Made by a program: the position numbers and the translations under genes. Positions 39,218 through 51,640 of a stretch of 64,000 nucleotides of DNA are shown here, in pieces. The notes beneath the pieces were generated by a model. The model was not told where the DNA came from and made no database searches. It saw only the letters and a program-made list of their open reading frames with translations. The first letter of the stretch is position 1; each line of letters begins with the position of its first letter. Location: positions 30,503,001 to 30,567,000 of the forward strand of contig OX392538.1 in NCBI GenBank assembly GCA_947623455.1. The letters run 5' to 3'. The DNA is from Mimachlamys varia. Lineage: Eukaryota > Mollusca > Bivalvia > Pectinida > Pectinidae.

Positions 39218-39610
39218 TTAAAGGCCCAATATACGTAACTTCAGAGAATTTTTCGTGATTATGAAAAAATCTGAAAAAAAATCCAGTTGATAACCATGCA
39301 AAAATAAGCCGAAAAAAAAGTAAACCTGAGCGGTAACTAACCAGAAACTCTGGACAAAAAAATCTATAGAATTGAAAATAATTCAGGTGGGGCCCACTTC
39401 AACAACAAACCGAAGGTAGAAGACGGTTTGAAATGGACGGGTGTTTACAAATAGCGTGTTTCAACTGCTGCTGTACCGGTAACTGCGAAAGAATTCATCT
39501 TGAATATTGCTGATATCAGTTAATCTTAACTAAATCTATAATTATAATAAGTTAATAGGCTTGATTTTCGCTTCAAGTTTTGCCGAAAGTTACGTATATT
39601 GGGCCTTTAA
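39218..39610 (+). mobile_element. TTAA-flanked MITE, copy 3 of 5
   Basis: Ends TTAAAGGCCCAATATACGTA and TACGTATATTGGGCCTTTAA; same orientation as the other copies. Confidence 0.88.
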
Positions 39611-40540
39611 CACTACATTTGTACGTACCCATTATTGGTTTTATAAACAACATGATAACGTTGGAAAGATAGATATAGTAGTAATCTCCCTGGTGTTTAT
39701 AATTACAAGCTACGAAATATGTTATTTGTATATGCCTTTTAAAGCATATTATAACGAAGTATTTGGTATCCGTTTTTTCCAGTATGAGATATGTATAATC
39801 ATAAAAACATTTATTTGGTTTTTGAGTGTTGATTGTTATTCTCTCAATTGAAGGAAGTGGATTAGCATAAGCATTGTAACTTCTTCCCATATTCGGTTCC
39901 AGCCTTGTCGTGATATATTTTCTAGTCTAAAGTTTACATTACATTAAACATGGGATAAATCTAGTTTCTACCTGTTACTATTTTCTTCCTTTTCTTAAGA
40001 TCCTTTTTATGCCAAACAGAATTCAAGTATCACAAATTGTGTTTGACCTTTCCGACCTGTTAGAAATGGAAATAAATGTGATGACACATAAAAAATGAAC
40101 AACATGGGAAGCCCTTGTTTATTTTTTCATTGGGCAAGTTTTTGCCTTCTTACATAGAGCTTGATTGCAATATCACAAACAGAATTCTTTCTAAATATGC
40201 CAGATTTATCATTTTCATTCAAACTTTAAACCACTTCGTAAATAGTAAGCCATCAAAAAGGAACAATCTCTCAACTGTTAAATTTCTTGTTTCGGTAAAA
40301 TTCCAATGGCAGATTGACTTATAGACAAGTACCAGTCTAATGGGGGAGTATATTATTGATCTAAACGCTACGGTTTAATCTGATTGAATTTCATTCTGAA
40401 TATAAAAACGAAATGGAAGATGTCGATTTTCTTGCAACAAATATATATATTTTATGAATAAAACAATCTAGTATGCAAACGTTGATGTAAATTTCTGAAG
40501 GGAAAATACTTTCGGGTATAAATTACACTGTATTGATCTA

Positions 40541-40719
40541 TACAGTGGAACCTCGGTACCTCGATCTTGTCGAGACAGTAGGAAAGCTTTCAGTTACCGT
40601 AATGTAGGAGTTAAATGAGTTCGAATAAATAGTGTGAAGTTTAGCCGCAGCCGACAATATGCTTTGAATGAAACAAAGCCTTCGAGTTATACGAGTTGGG
40701 ATACTTATGTTCTACGGTA
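40541..40719. mobile_element. Small Tc1/mariner-like MITE
   Basis: Left end TACAGTGGAACCTCGGTACC, right end CGAGTTATACGAGTTGG to GTTCTACGGTA. The ends are imperfect inverted repeats flanked by TA, in the style of pogo/Tc1-mariner derived MITEs. Superfamily is inferred from end sequence only. Confidence 0.5.
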
Positions 40720-42795
40720 GATACATTAAACTGCACACTGTATGTTTAAAAGAAGAATTCACAAGAGACACATATTTTCTTTTGACTTTTGTTATACATT
40801 TTGGGGTCTATTTGTGATTCCATTATACATATTCAAGATAGTTGAATTTGTATAAAACAAAGAACTGCGCAATGATTTTTTAAAGGTAAAATGTGATTTT
40901 CAGTTTCATCATTTTCATAAAATTGCAAACTGCCATATTTACTTTTGATCAAACAGTAACAATGATGGAAAACGCAATACTGCATATGATTGAAGATGGT
41001 AAGCATCAACATTTTGATACAAGGTTTTCATTTTCTTATTGAAAACGTACATATTTTAGCTGTGATCTTATTTTAGGGATTTCCTAGACGAAAACATTCC
41101 GCTAAAATATGATAGCGCGAAAAACAGATTATATGAATTGCTTTGTACAGCAAGAAGTGTCCACTAATTTATCATGGCGCTGATCTGTACAAATGTAGTT
41201 ATGCGCTAAGACTTGTGAGCACCAAATAAGTACGTTTGCAGTATTCAAATATCAACAACAGTAAGCTGATAAAAGTGAATACAGCAGTCCATATCTTCGT
41301 TGTTCTCCTGAACCGATAATTCTGGTTCCGGAATCATTTTGCATATTATAGTATCTTTCTTATTTCCGTTCTGTATGTTTCACATCGTCATCTGCGGACC
41401 TGCATCCCGGGTCGGACATCTTTGTACATACAGCTTTCCGGCTTCATCTGGAATAAATTAAATCATTATTATATTTGGTCCGATTTTTTTTTCAATTTTC
41501 ATTTGCTTATCTATGGTCAGGTGGGGGTCCATATACTTTGTATATTTGTATACCGGTATATGTTTACACCTTCACCTATTGATTCATCGGTGAAGACCGA
41601 CGAGTCAATAAACTTAAGTTTAATAAAGGATCTGGATTAGAACATTGTTTTTGGTTTCTACCTTGACAAACTTTTGTTCTTAATGGTCGCTTCTAGAAAA
41701 TATCAACCTGATAAAACTTATTATCACTGCTTATATCATCCATGTACTAGTGAAATAGATTAAGATCCGATATCATTGCGCACTTATTGTGTACTATTTT
41801 TTTTTCATTTTTCAACGGTCAAATTAGAGGTGTAGGTGTATTTGAAAACTTCCGTAGTATTTTGGAAATTAATAGATATTAAACTTAATTTATCAATGTT
41901 ATTGTACTTTGGTACTGTTATTGTTAAACAGAACTATATCCTGTGGCGTTTTTATATTCTGTTAGCTTTGGACTCTGTACTGATCATCTTTGACGGCAAA
42001 TTTATAAAAATCAAATCAAAGGTCTGAAAGCTTTAGGAAATCTCGACAATTCAATTGCTTTCCGTTAATAATCAAATATATTTTACTTCTATAATCTGCC
42101 ATAATTGTGATATGCATCACATTTAACAGGAAGCCATTGAATAACCTCTTTCTATTTCTTTATACAACACAATGTTTTTTTATCATTACATGTCTGCATA
42201 TAATTTCGGAAAATGACGCTCAAGATTGGTCTTAAATGGACGAAATTGACATTTGATGCAATAAACGCAACTTTGTGTTTCGTTTCCCTTTATCAACAAA
42301 ACAAATTATTGAATAGCATTTTACCTACATGGCTGATTACTTTGTATTTCTTTCGATTTTTAGTGCAAAGTTTCTTTAATCATGATCATTGCGTTTCATT
42401 TTTATTTTTCCCAAGTAAGAACAAAATTAATATTGGTGCTAAATGTACATAATAACTAAACGAGCCAGAAACAAACATGATGCATTATAGTATATTTTGT
42501 ATATAGTAATGTATTCTTAGGACAACTAAGTGAAATAAAAACATTCGATTAACAAAATACATTTTTTCCAAACTTCAGATAGAAAGTCATGTTTATGTTA
42601 CATTTTACAGTTACACATGTTTAATAGATCTGAGATTACAGTTACCAACTTCGAGACACCTTTGTATTTTATTTACTTTTGACATGTCTACATCAGAGGA
42701 CAAAACATTTATGTGTTAAGTACATAACGAGTACTGTGTAATCAGATTGATGTGATGATATATCATTACGAGTACGTTTAATGAAAAGAAAAACA
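40720..42795. other. Intron 3 sequence, no gene seen
   Basis: Several + strand frames of 60-80 codons (41422, 41836, 42213) are hydrophobic by composition and lack splice or domain support. Confidence 0.4.
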
Positions 42796-43042
42796 GAGAA
42801 TACCGAAGTGTTAACAGCAAAATCCGAACTTAATATCAATTAAACTAGGATATCAAACTAAAATATGAACAAAATAATGATTTACACGGAAACCCTTGAA
42901 AAAAAGAGAATAAGACCATATGTTCCGGAAGAGTAAACGTATTTTGCTTCTTCGATGACACCCTATGAGGATCTAGCAGCTCACACCCAAGTAAATATCA
43001 TATATATAAAATGGTAATTTCGGACTCTGTCTCGATCACAAC
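42796..43042 (+). repeat. Dispersed repeat family F, copy F4
   Basis: GAGAATACCGAAGTGTTAAC, AATATCAATTAAACTAGG, GAATAAGACCATATGTTCCG and CTTCTTCGATGACACCC follow the order seen in F1, at moderate divergence. Confidence 0.7.
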
Positions 43043-43389
43043 AACTAGGCATACTATTGAACATGCTTTGGAGCCAATACATCGCATAAACATGAAAAAT
43101 TAATTTTACGAAAGGTTGTTTCCCCCTTTGCCGTGTCCCTAAATACTTTTGCAGGAATCAGCTGTTTCATGATTTGCATAATAATTGCAACTCTTTGATG
43201 CACATAACTGCTATCCGATGTTGATTTGATGCCCTCGCACTGATATGACCCAGCGGAACATCCTTCTCTTTGTAACACGTAGCTTAAGTAATTAGAATGA
43301 ACAACACTTCAAATATGAATGCAGCACAATCACACGTGGTTGTACATGTTCCTTCTGAATTTTGATTATGGACCGTTTGCCGAAAGTAA

Positions 43390-43630
43390 ATAAGAGAATA
43401 CCAAACCGTTAACAAAATCATAATCCAAACTCAAAATCGATTAAACCAGGGGCATAAAAAGTAAAGATTTACATGGTGACCCTTGTAAAATTACAAGATT
43501 ATAAGGTGTTCCGGAAAGGTAAGCGTCTTCTGCTTCATCGACGACAAAGTTCTCAAAATGAGAATCGAGTATCATTGTCAATTACAACAAGTAAACACAC
43601 TAATGAGCATACTCAGAAACGTCCATCTTC
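43390..43630 (+). repeat. Dispersed repeat family F, copy F5
   Basis: GAGAATACCAAACCGTTAAC, CAAAATCGATTAAACCAG, GGTGTTCCGGAAAGGTAAGC and CTTCATCGACGACAAAG. It lies only about 350 bp after F4, in direct orientation. Confidence 0.75.
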
Positions 43631-43904
43631 ATATCACTTAAAGATACAGAATATTTCTCAATGAGACAAAGTTAAACACGGCATCATAGCTTTGCGTGCA
43701 AACATATATGACTTTGGGTACGGATACCCCGGCTACTGATAAAATCAAATGTGGTTTACGTTCACGTAACAACTGGGGCATTTTGGGATAGATGCCTAGG
43801 GAACATTGAAGCGGAGAGAAAAAGTTAAAGGAGAATAAAAGAAGACAAAAATGAAACGAAAACATTCAAAATGAAGTGGCAATGTCTTTTTTTCATTTGG
43901 TGTT

Positions 43905-46785
43905 TTAGGTTTTTTATTTGTAATGCTTTAATGTTTTGTTTTTGGGGTGTTTTAGTGTTTCTTGTTTTGGGTTGTTTAAGTGTATGTTTTTGTGGTGTTT
44001 CTGTGTTTGTTATTTGTGGTATTTTAGTGTATGTTTTTGTGGTGTTTTAGTCAATCTTGTTTGTGGTGTTTTAGTGTATGTTTTTGGTGGTATTTAAGTG
44101 TATGTTTTTTGTGGTGTTTTAGTGTATGTTTTTGGTGGTATTTAAGTGTATGTTTTTTGTGGTGTTTTAGTGTATGTTTTTTGTGGTGTTTTATTGTATG
44201 CTTTTTTGTGGTGTTTTATTGTATGCTTTTTTGTGGTGTTTTAGTGTATGTTTTTTGTGGTGTTTTAGTGTATGTTTTTTGTGGTGTTTTTGTGTATGTT
44301 TTTTGTGGTGTTTTAGTGTATGTTTTTTGTGGTGTTTTAGTGTTTGTTTTTTGTGGTGTTTTAGTGTATATTTTTTGTGGTGTTTTAGTGTATGTTTTTG
44401 TGGTGTTTTAGTGTATGTTTTTTGTGGTGTTTTAGTGTATGTTTTTTGTGGTGTTTTAGTGTATGTTTTTTGTGGTGTTTTAGTGTATGTTTTTGTGGTG
44501 TTTATTGTATGTTTTTTGTGGTGTTTTAGTGTTTGTTTTTTGTGGTGTTTTAGTGTATGTTTTTTGTGGTGTTTTAGTGTATGTTTTTGTGGTGTTTATT
44601 GTATGTTTTTTGTGGTGTTTTAGTGTATGTTTTTTGTGGTGTTTTAGTGTATGTTTTTTGTGGTGTTTTAGTGTATGTTTTTGTGGTGTTTATTGTATGT
44701 TTTTTGTGGTGTTTTAGTGTTTGTTTTTTGTGGTGTTTTAGTGTATGTTTTTTGTGGTGTTTTAGTGTATGTTTTTGTGGTGTTTATTGTATGTTTTTTG
44801 TGGTGTTTTAGTGTTTGTTTTTTGTGGTGTTTTAGTGTATGTTTTTGTGGTGTTTTAGTGTATGTTTTTTGTGGTGTTTTAGTGTATGTTTTTTGTGGTG
44901 TTTTAGTGTATGTTTTTGTGGTGTTTATTGTATGTTTTTTGTGGTGTTTTAGTGTATGTTTTTTGTGGTGTTTTAGTGTATGTTTTTTGTGGTGTTTTAG
45001 TGTATGTTTTTGTGGTGTTTATTGTATGTTTTTTGTGGTGTTTTAGTGTTTGTTTTTTGTGGTGTTTTAGTGTATGTTTTTGTGGTGTTTTAGTGTATGT
45101 TTTTTGTGGTGTTTTAGTGTATGTTTTTGTGGTGTTTATTGTATGTTTTTTGTGGTGTTTTAGTGTTTGTTTTTTGTGGTGTTTTAGTGTATGTTTTTTG
45201 TGGTGTTTTAGTGTATGTTTTTGTGGTGTTTATTGTATGTTTTTTGTGGTGTTTTAGTGTATGTTTTTTGTGGTGTTTTAGTGTATGTTTTTTGTGGTGT
45301 TTTAGTGTATGTTTTTGTGGTGTTTATTGTATGTTTTTTGTGGTGTTTTAGTGTTTGTTTTTTGTGGTGTTTTAGTGTATGTTTTTTGTGGTGTTTTAGT
45401 GTATGTTTTTGTGGTGTTTATTGTATGTTTTTTGTGGTGTTTTAGTGTTTGTTTTTTGTGGTGTTTTAGTGTATGTTTTTGTGGTGTTTTAGTGTATGTT
45501 TTTTGTGGTGTTTTAGTGTATGTTTTTTGTGGTGTTTTAGTGTATGTTTTTGTGGTGTTTATTGTATGTTTTTTGTGGTGTTTTAGTGTATGTTTTTTGT
45601 GGTGTTTTAGTGTATGTTTTTTGTGGTGTTTTAGTGTATGTTTTTGTGGTGTTTATTGTATGTTTTTTGTGGTGTTTTAGTGTTTGTTTTTTGTGGTGTT
45701 TTAGTGTATGTTTTTTGTGGTGTTTTAGTGTATGTTTTTGTGGTGTTTATTGTATGTTTTTTGTGGTGTTTTAGTGTATGTTTTTTGTGGTGTTTTAGTG
45801 TATGTTTTTTGTGGTGTTTTAGTGTATGTTTTTGTGGTGTTTATTGTATGTTTTTTGTGGTGTTTTAGTGTTTGTTTTTTGTGGTGTTTTAGTGTATGTT
45901 TTTTGTGGTGTTTTAGTGTATGTTTTTGTGGTGTTTATTGTATGTTTTTTGTGGTGTTTTAGTGTTTGTTTTTTGTGGTGTTTTAGTGTATGTTTTTGTG
46001 GTGTTTTAGTGTATGTTTTTTGTGGTGTTTTAGTGTATGTTTTTTGTGGTGTTTTAGTGTATGTTTTTGTGGTGTTTATTGTATGTTTTTTGTGGTGTTT
46101 TAGTGTATGTTTTTTGTGGTGTTTTAGTGTATGTTTTTTGTGGTGTTTTAGTGTATGTTTTTGTGGTGTTTATTGTATGTTTTTTGTGGTGTTTTAGTGT
46201 TTGTTTTTTGTGGTGTTTTAGTGTATGTTTTTGTGGTGTTTTAGTGTATGTTTTTTGTGGTGTTTTAGTGTATGTTTTTTGTGGTGTTTTAGTGTTTGTT
46301 TTTTGTGGTGTTTTAGTGTATATTTTTTGTGGTGTTTTAGTGTATGTTTTTGTGGTGTTTATTGTATGTTTTTTGTGGTGTTTTAGTGTATGTTTTTGTG
46401 GTGTTTATTGTATGTTTTTTTGTGGTGTTTTAGTGTTTGTTTTTTGTGGTGTTTTAGTGTATGTTTTTGTGGTGTTTTAGTGTATGGTTTTTTGTGGTGT
46501 TTTAGTGTATGTTTTTGTGGTGTTTTAGTGTATGTTTTTTGTGGTGTTTTTGTGTATGTTTTTGTGGTGTTTTCGTGTATGTCTTTTTGTGGTGTTCTAG
46601 TGTATGTCTTTTTGTGGTGTTCTAGTGTATGTTTTTGTGGTGTTTTAGTATATGCTTTGTGGTGTTCTAGTGTATGTTTTTGTGGTGTTTTAGTATATGC
46701 TTTGTGGTGTTTTAGTGTATGTCTTTTGTGGTGTTTTAGTGTATGTCTTTTTGTGGTGTTTTTGTGTATGTTTTTTTTGTGGTAC
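43905..46785. repeat. G/T-rich 24-bp minisatellite
   Basis: About 120 units of 22-24 bp, TTTTTTGTGGTGTTTTAGTG with TATG. On the + strand it is nearly free of C for about 2.5 kb. Unit-length variants (23 bp with five T; 22-bp TTTATTG forms) are arranged in higher-order patterns with 94-, 211- and 235-bp spacings, and larger blocks recur at 634 and 517 bp. The repetitive open frames here (8-residue period such as VFCGVLVY) follow from the period and are not genes. Confidence 0.96.
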
Positions 46786-47410
46786 ATATATAAAGTTGCT
46801 CAACGGAAACGTATATCATCCGAAACTCTGCATTGTTAAAGTTAACGTACAGTGTAGCCTACCTGTTTATTTTCTTATTGTCTGTCATTGACGTAAGCTG
46901 ATTTATGTACTTAAAGTAAGTTGCTAAAGTTATTGTTTCTGTAATGAGGTCTTGCTGACACTGCTGGCAATGGGCATAATCCTCATTCAACCATATGTTA
47001 GTCTTAATACTACCATACCATTGTCAACCCCTATATCCCCTAGACGTTTCCGTAGTCTTCTACATGAAATGCGGGCAAAACTAGTACACATGCAGTCGAT
47101 CATTATCTGAAAGTTTCCTCTTTTTCAAAGAAAGACATCACTCCAAACACCAGTGAAAGAGTTATTGTGGCTCTCCATATGTTTCCGAAACCTTTTTTTC
47201 TGTGCTGTTAGTAGTATAGAAATTCAAATCACGGACATATTGGATTCTTGTATCCGTCTATCAGGCCTGTTCGCTCTAGTATGCCTCATTCATGCCATTT
47301 CTTTATTTTTTTTTAGAATCTACAACGTGTATATGTAACACTCTTCATTGGACATGTTTATAGGAATGTAATAAGCAACTCTTCTAACAAGATATAAAAC
47401 GTTTTCTAAT
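46786..47410. other. Intron 3 sequence, no gene seen
   Basis: Ordinary AT-rich sequence with no domain-bearing frame. Confidence 0.4.
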
Positions 47411-47423
47411 ATATAATGAGACC

Positions 47424-47648
47424 AGGGCCCGTATTCATGAAACTGTTCTCGTGCTTAAGCATGGATTCTGTGCTCAAACCCAATTTTTAAATCCGGTGAT
47501 TAACTTATAATGAAACATTTTTTGCCAGATAGTTGAAGCCGGATTCTGATTTTAATATTTATAATTTACATTTAAGTAAATTACAAGAAAGCTGTCTTGA
47601 GCACAAAATCCATGCTTCGGCATGAGAACGGTTTTATAAATACAGGCC
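47424..47648. mobile_element. MITE inserted in a family F copy
   Basis: Inverted ends GGGCCCGTATTCATGAAACT and GGTTTTATAAATACAGGCC, with mirrored interior AAGCATGGATTCTGTGCTCA / TGAGCACAAAATCCATGCTT. It is flanked by AATGAGACCA on the left and TGTGTTCCGGAAGGTGAGCG on the right, which together make the middle of family F. Confidence 0.75.
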
Positions 47649-49270
47649 AATGTGTTCCGGAAGGTGAGCGAATTCTGCTAATAAGATCATGTTACATCAC
47701 ATTTTGTAGCGATGCCAATAGTTTGTGGTTCTCAGACAAAATATCATTTTGATCGTACATGAATGCTTGAACTACACAATGACCTTATCAAAAAGGGAAT
47801 TGTTTTATTTCCAACCTGTAACTACATCCCGGATATTTTATTTTGCGGATAGGGTTTACCAATGGAATTAGCAAAATAACAACAAATAACCCCAAAGAGT
47901 AGTGATTTCACAATATTATATACAAGTATTTTATCGCCACAGACAAAACAAAGGAAATAAAAATAAAAAAATGATAACTTTAAGAAGACTAATAGTTTCC
48001 ATCCAACGTGAAAAGGGCGCTTAGTACGTGCTAGCTTTTTGTTCGAATTCTCAACTTGGGCAAAATTGATGAACATACATTTGTATGTTTATAAGCAGTA
48101 ACTCTGGATAAACAATTAAAACTAAATAAAAACCGCAATATAAAACTAGAATACAGGGGAATTAAAAAAAGAAATATATTTTCATTTTCCCAGTTGGCAT
48201 TGTTTTGAATTTGCCTGTTCGACACAATACTAAAGTTAGTAATAAAGCTACAATTTATGGCTCTAAATGGGTCAACAATTTCTCGAGTCCAAATAAATTG
48301 CAACTATGACAGAGAAACTCGTCAGACTGTTTCTATCAATGTGCACACGTGTGGAACACGCGCAGTCGAGCGTGACGCCAAGCATGAGCTCTCTAAAGTT
48401 TGGAGGGGCGTAAAGACACAGTTGTCTCAACAGCTGAAACCAAAATTAATGACTTTCCCGAAAGAACACGATGTTTCCCTACACAACTTTGTGCACGATG
48501 TAGTCCGGGTAACAAGATGAAGAAAGAGATTGATATGCTCGCCTTGCATATACTCACTCACTGGTCGTAAAAAGTTATGATTTTCCCCCGTTTTATAAAT
48601 ACTTTATAATCGTCACCTGTGGCAGACACTCAATTTCAAATGCTTGGTTTTTTTGCTCATTTTTTTTTTGCAGAATGAGAAATGTATTGTTGCCTCTCTT
48701 CTTTGTTGTTATTTATATATGTATATATCATTGCTAATCTACAGTGTTATAAATAAAATGTGTTGCTCTAACCATGGAATAAGATACAGCGTGCTGTTTC
48801 AAATGTTTTTAAATGAAACCAGAAACAATAGATACTGGTTTTATAAAATGTCATGTGTATAGAGGAACCACTCATAAAACAAAAACAAGAAAACATATTT
48901 TTGCGATTGTAACAAGAAATAAGAATCAAAAACGTTTGTTGAAATACTTAATTGAAATTCGATCTTATAAGAGGCGATCCCTCAATCCTCATTCATCGTT
49001 ATCTGATCGTACCAAGGCCTTAAACCAAACAAGAATCATCGTTCGTTTCCCGGTTCATTTCATTATGTATGAGTTCATATTACTTGATAAAGTCTAACAA
49101 AACCAAAGAATACTTCCATATGCTTATCTCGATGCTTGTATATCACTGGTCTGGGTGTGTGTTTTGAGTTGCTTTTTATTTTTATTATACATAAGATGTA
49201 AGTGTATACACAATGAAACACAAGACAGTTTGGAATCCGAATAATAAATAAAAAAATCATGCCGGCACTC
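47649..49270. other. Intron 3 sequence with one unexplained ORF
   Basis: Apart from the F fragment at its left edge and the 87-codon frame at 48257-48520, nothing was recognised. Confidence 0.35.
48257..48520 (+). CDS. Doubtful 87-codon ORF
   Basis: An open frame from ATG to TGA whose GC content is clearly higher than the sequence around it and whose product (MALNGSTISRVQINCNYDRE onward) is not low-complexity. I find no domain, no clear splice sites and no family. It could be a chance frame in a GC-richer regulatory patch, a fragment of a decayed gene, or a real small exon. Confidence 0.15.
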   Translation: MALNGSTISRVQINCNYDRETRQTVSINVHTCGTRAVERDAKHELSKVWRGVKTQLSQQLKPKLMTFPKEHDVSLHNFVHDVVRVTR

Positions 49271-49650
49271 TTAAAGGCCCAATATACGTAACTTCAAGAA
49301 ATATTTCGTGATTCTGAAAAATTATGAAAAAAAATCAAGTTGATAACCATGAAAAAATAAGCCTAAAACAAAGTAAACCTGAGCGGTAACGAACAAGAAA
49401 CTCTTGACAAAAAAATCCAAAGAAATTCAGTTGGGGCCCACTTTAACAACAAGCCGAAGGTAGAAGACAATTTGAAATGGAGTCGCGTGTTTATAACTAC
49501 CGTGTTTCAGCTGCTGCTGTACCGGTAACAGCGTAAGAATTCATCTTGAATATTGCTGATATCAGTTAATCTTAACTAAATCTATAAAAGGTTATTAGGC
49601 TTGAATTTCGATTCAAGTTTTGCCAAAAGTTACGTATACTGGGCCTTTAA
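49271..49650 (+). mobile_element. TTAA-flanked MITE, copy 4 of 5
   Basis: Ends TTAAAGGCCCAATATACGTA and TACGTATACTGGGCCTTTAA; slightly shorter interior (deletion around the GGGGCCCACTT block). Confidence 0.87.
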
Positions 49651-50252
49651 AGAATTTTACAAAAGTAGCATATTTCTATTTTAAAACTAAACCTTCACGA
49701 TACAACTCTTTCGGCATTCTAGGAGGCATCAGTGATGCTAAGAAAGAGCCTTAAAGAGAAGAATAAGGAAACAAAACTGGACAAAAGGAATGTCCAAATC
49801 TAGATAAAGAGATATATACAGCCCTTGAATTCAATACATTTGTAACATTCAAAATTGAATAAATCAATATTACAAATAGAGTAATGAAATGCATTCAATT
49901 GATATAAAAATATTTTTACATTCAACAAAAGTGGGCTATCCAATGTAATTAGCATGTACAATATCGTACCTAAACAATATCAATATCTTTAACAGGTATA
50001 TTTTTCACACATCCTTTATTTTTTTAAATTAACGTTAGTACGTCTACTTATAAAATGTACGATGTACTTCATTATATACATGTATAGGCAGTTTCTTTAT
50101 ATTGTCGTGCTCTAATGATCGGCATGGGAAAGGTAAAGGCAATAAATCCGAGCATTTTTATAAAAAAAAGACATTTTAAAGTTCACGTTGAAGTTTACAA
50201 TTTTTAAGACAACATAAATAAGAATTGCGATAGCTTCTACATGTATAAATAA

Positions 50253-50498
50253 TACTGTAAAAGTGATTTTTTTTACGGTGGGGAAATTTTCGCTTATTTC
50301 GCTACTATTAAATCTCCGCGAATTTATCCACACGCGAACATATTTAACACCGTTAAAACTTTACAGTGTTTAATAGTATGAAAGGTACATCGTTCAAAAA
50401 CAGCACGCCTGGCAGCGCGAAAATGTCCACACCGCGAACAATTTGGAGACTGACTAAGCGAAAAAAATCCACGCGTGAAAATATTGGCTTTTACAGTA
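50253..50498. mobile_element. MITE with CTGTAAAAG ends and TA flanks
   Basis: TACTGTAAAAGTGATTTTTT at the left and GGCTTTTACAGTA at the right form short inverted repeats flanked by TA. The interior carries repeated GCGAAAAT-type and CGCGAA motifs. It resembles a common mollusc MITE by memory; assignment to Tc1/mariner is tentative. Confidence 0.6.
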
Positions 50499-51395
50499 TA
50501 TTTCAACAATGATTGGGTACACAAAACGGACACCAATGACAGTCAAGAACTGCATCATATCTCATTGCTTGTGGTATGTAGCAACTGTGGTAACTGTATA
50601 TTTGGCATCATTCCATCCAAAGATTTCTAAGATATTACGAATAAATATAAATTAACAATTTCCTGGCTTTCAATTAAGTCTCGTATCAGATCAACTAAAG
50701 ATATGAAAATCAGCTTTATTAAAAACTCAAACAGTGAAATGGCTATGAATAAAATATTAAGACTCAAAACACGTTCTTCTTTCCCTTCCTGTCCCTTCTT
50801 TTCCTTTTCCTTACTCATTACTTATGTATCGCTTTGAGTTTAAATGCTTTGATGTCTATGTGTATAAATTATATGTCGTATGTTCTGCTCATTACGTGTT
50901 TAAAGGCAATGTGTGCTGTATTTTCGGAACAGGGTCTAGTAAGTTGTTAGAACTTATGCAAAATCCTTTTGATTATTTGTCAGTAAAATATGTTTGAATG
51001 TCTCAACAATTGTTTGGAGGGGTCAGGCGCATTTACTTTGGGTCTACAGTAGTTAATAACATTTTGCTTTAAACTAGATGACTATCCATTTTCATTGTTC
51101 AAAAAATAAGACTTAAAGATAAAATAAAAACAGGCTGTATTTCCATGTACTTTTAAGATTTTTTAGATCATATGATTAATTTTGTGTTCAGCTTTATAAT
51201 TCACACAATGAAGTCTTTGTTCCTATAAAAAGGAAAAGAGAAATCCCTGTTGATGTGTTTTAATTAGAGAAAATAAATGTCGATATTTTCAGGAAAATGT
51301 TACAATGCAAACAAAACAACCCCCCCCCCCCTACCCAAAAAAACAATAGTTTGCAAGTGCTATTTGTCATCATCAAGATCAATGGTTTGTATGAG

Positions 51396-51640
51396 AAATC
51401 TACATAACGATGCATCAACAAAACCATAATCTATGTTCATAATTGATTGAACTATGGGCATAATATGAAGAAAGGAAAAATGTACACAGAGAACTAATGA
51501 ATCATTACTTATTAAACCACTCAGATATAATTTTGAGATAGACAACTCTTTTGGAAGTCGACAAATGTTCAAAGTGAAAACTAAGGCATAATTCTCGATC
51601 AGAACAAGCAAGTATACCAAGTAGTGGCTTTAAAAACGTC
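51396..51640 (+). repeat. Dispersed repeat family F, copy F7
   Basis: ATGCATCAACAAAACCATAA, TTGATTGAACTATGGGC and ACGTCAATCTT follow the family order, but the copy is strongly diverged and its TGTTCCGGAAG block is not seen. Confidence 0.55.

Noticed and set aside
39561..39890. Overlapping + and - frames of about 100 codons
   Set aside because: Start inside the TTAA MITE copy 3 and run into AT-rich sequence; no domain and no splice support.
44031..46839. Many overlapping frames rich in Phe, Val, Cys and Gly
   Set aside because: Direct translations of the 24-bp G/T minisatellite with an 8-residue period; no gene features.
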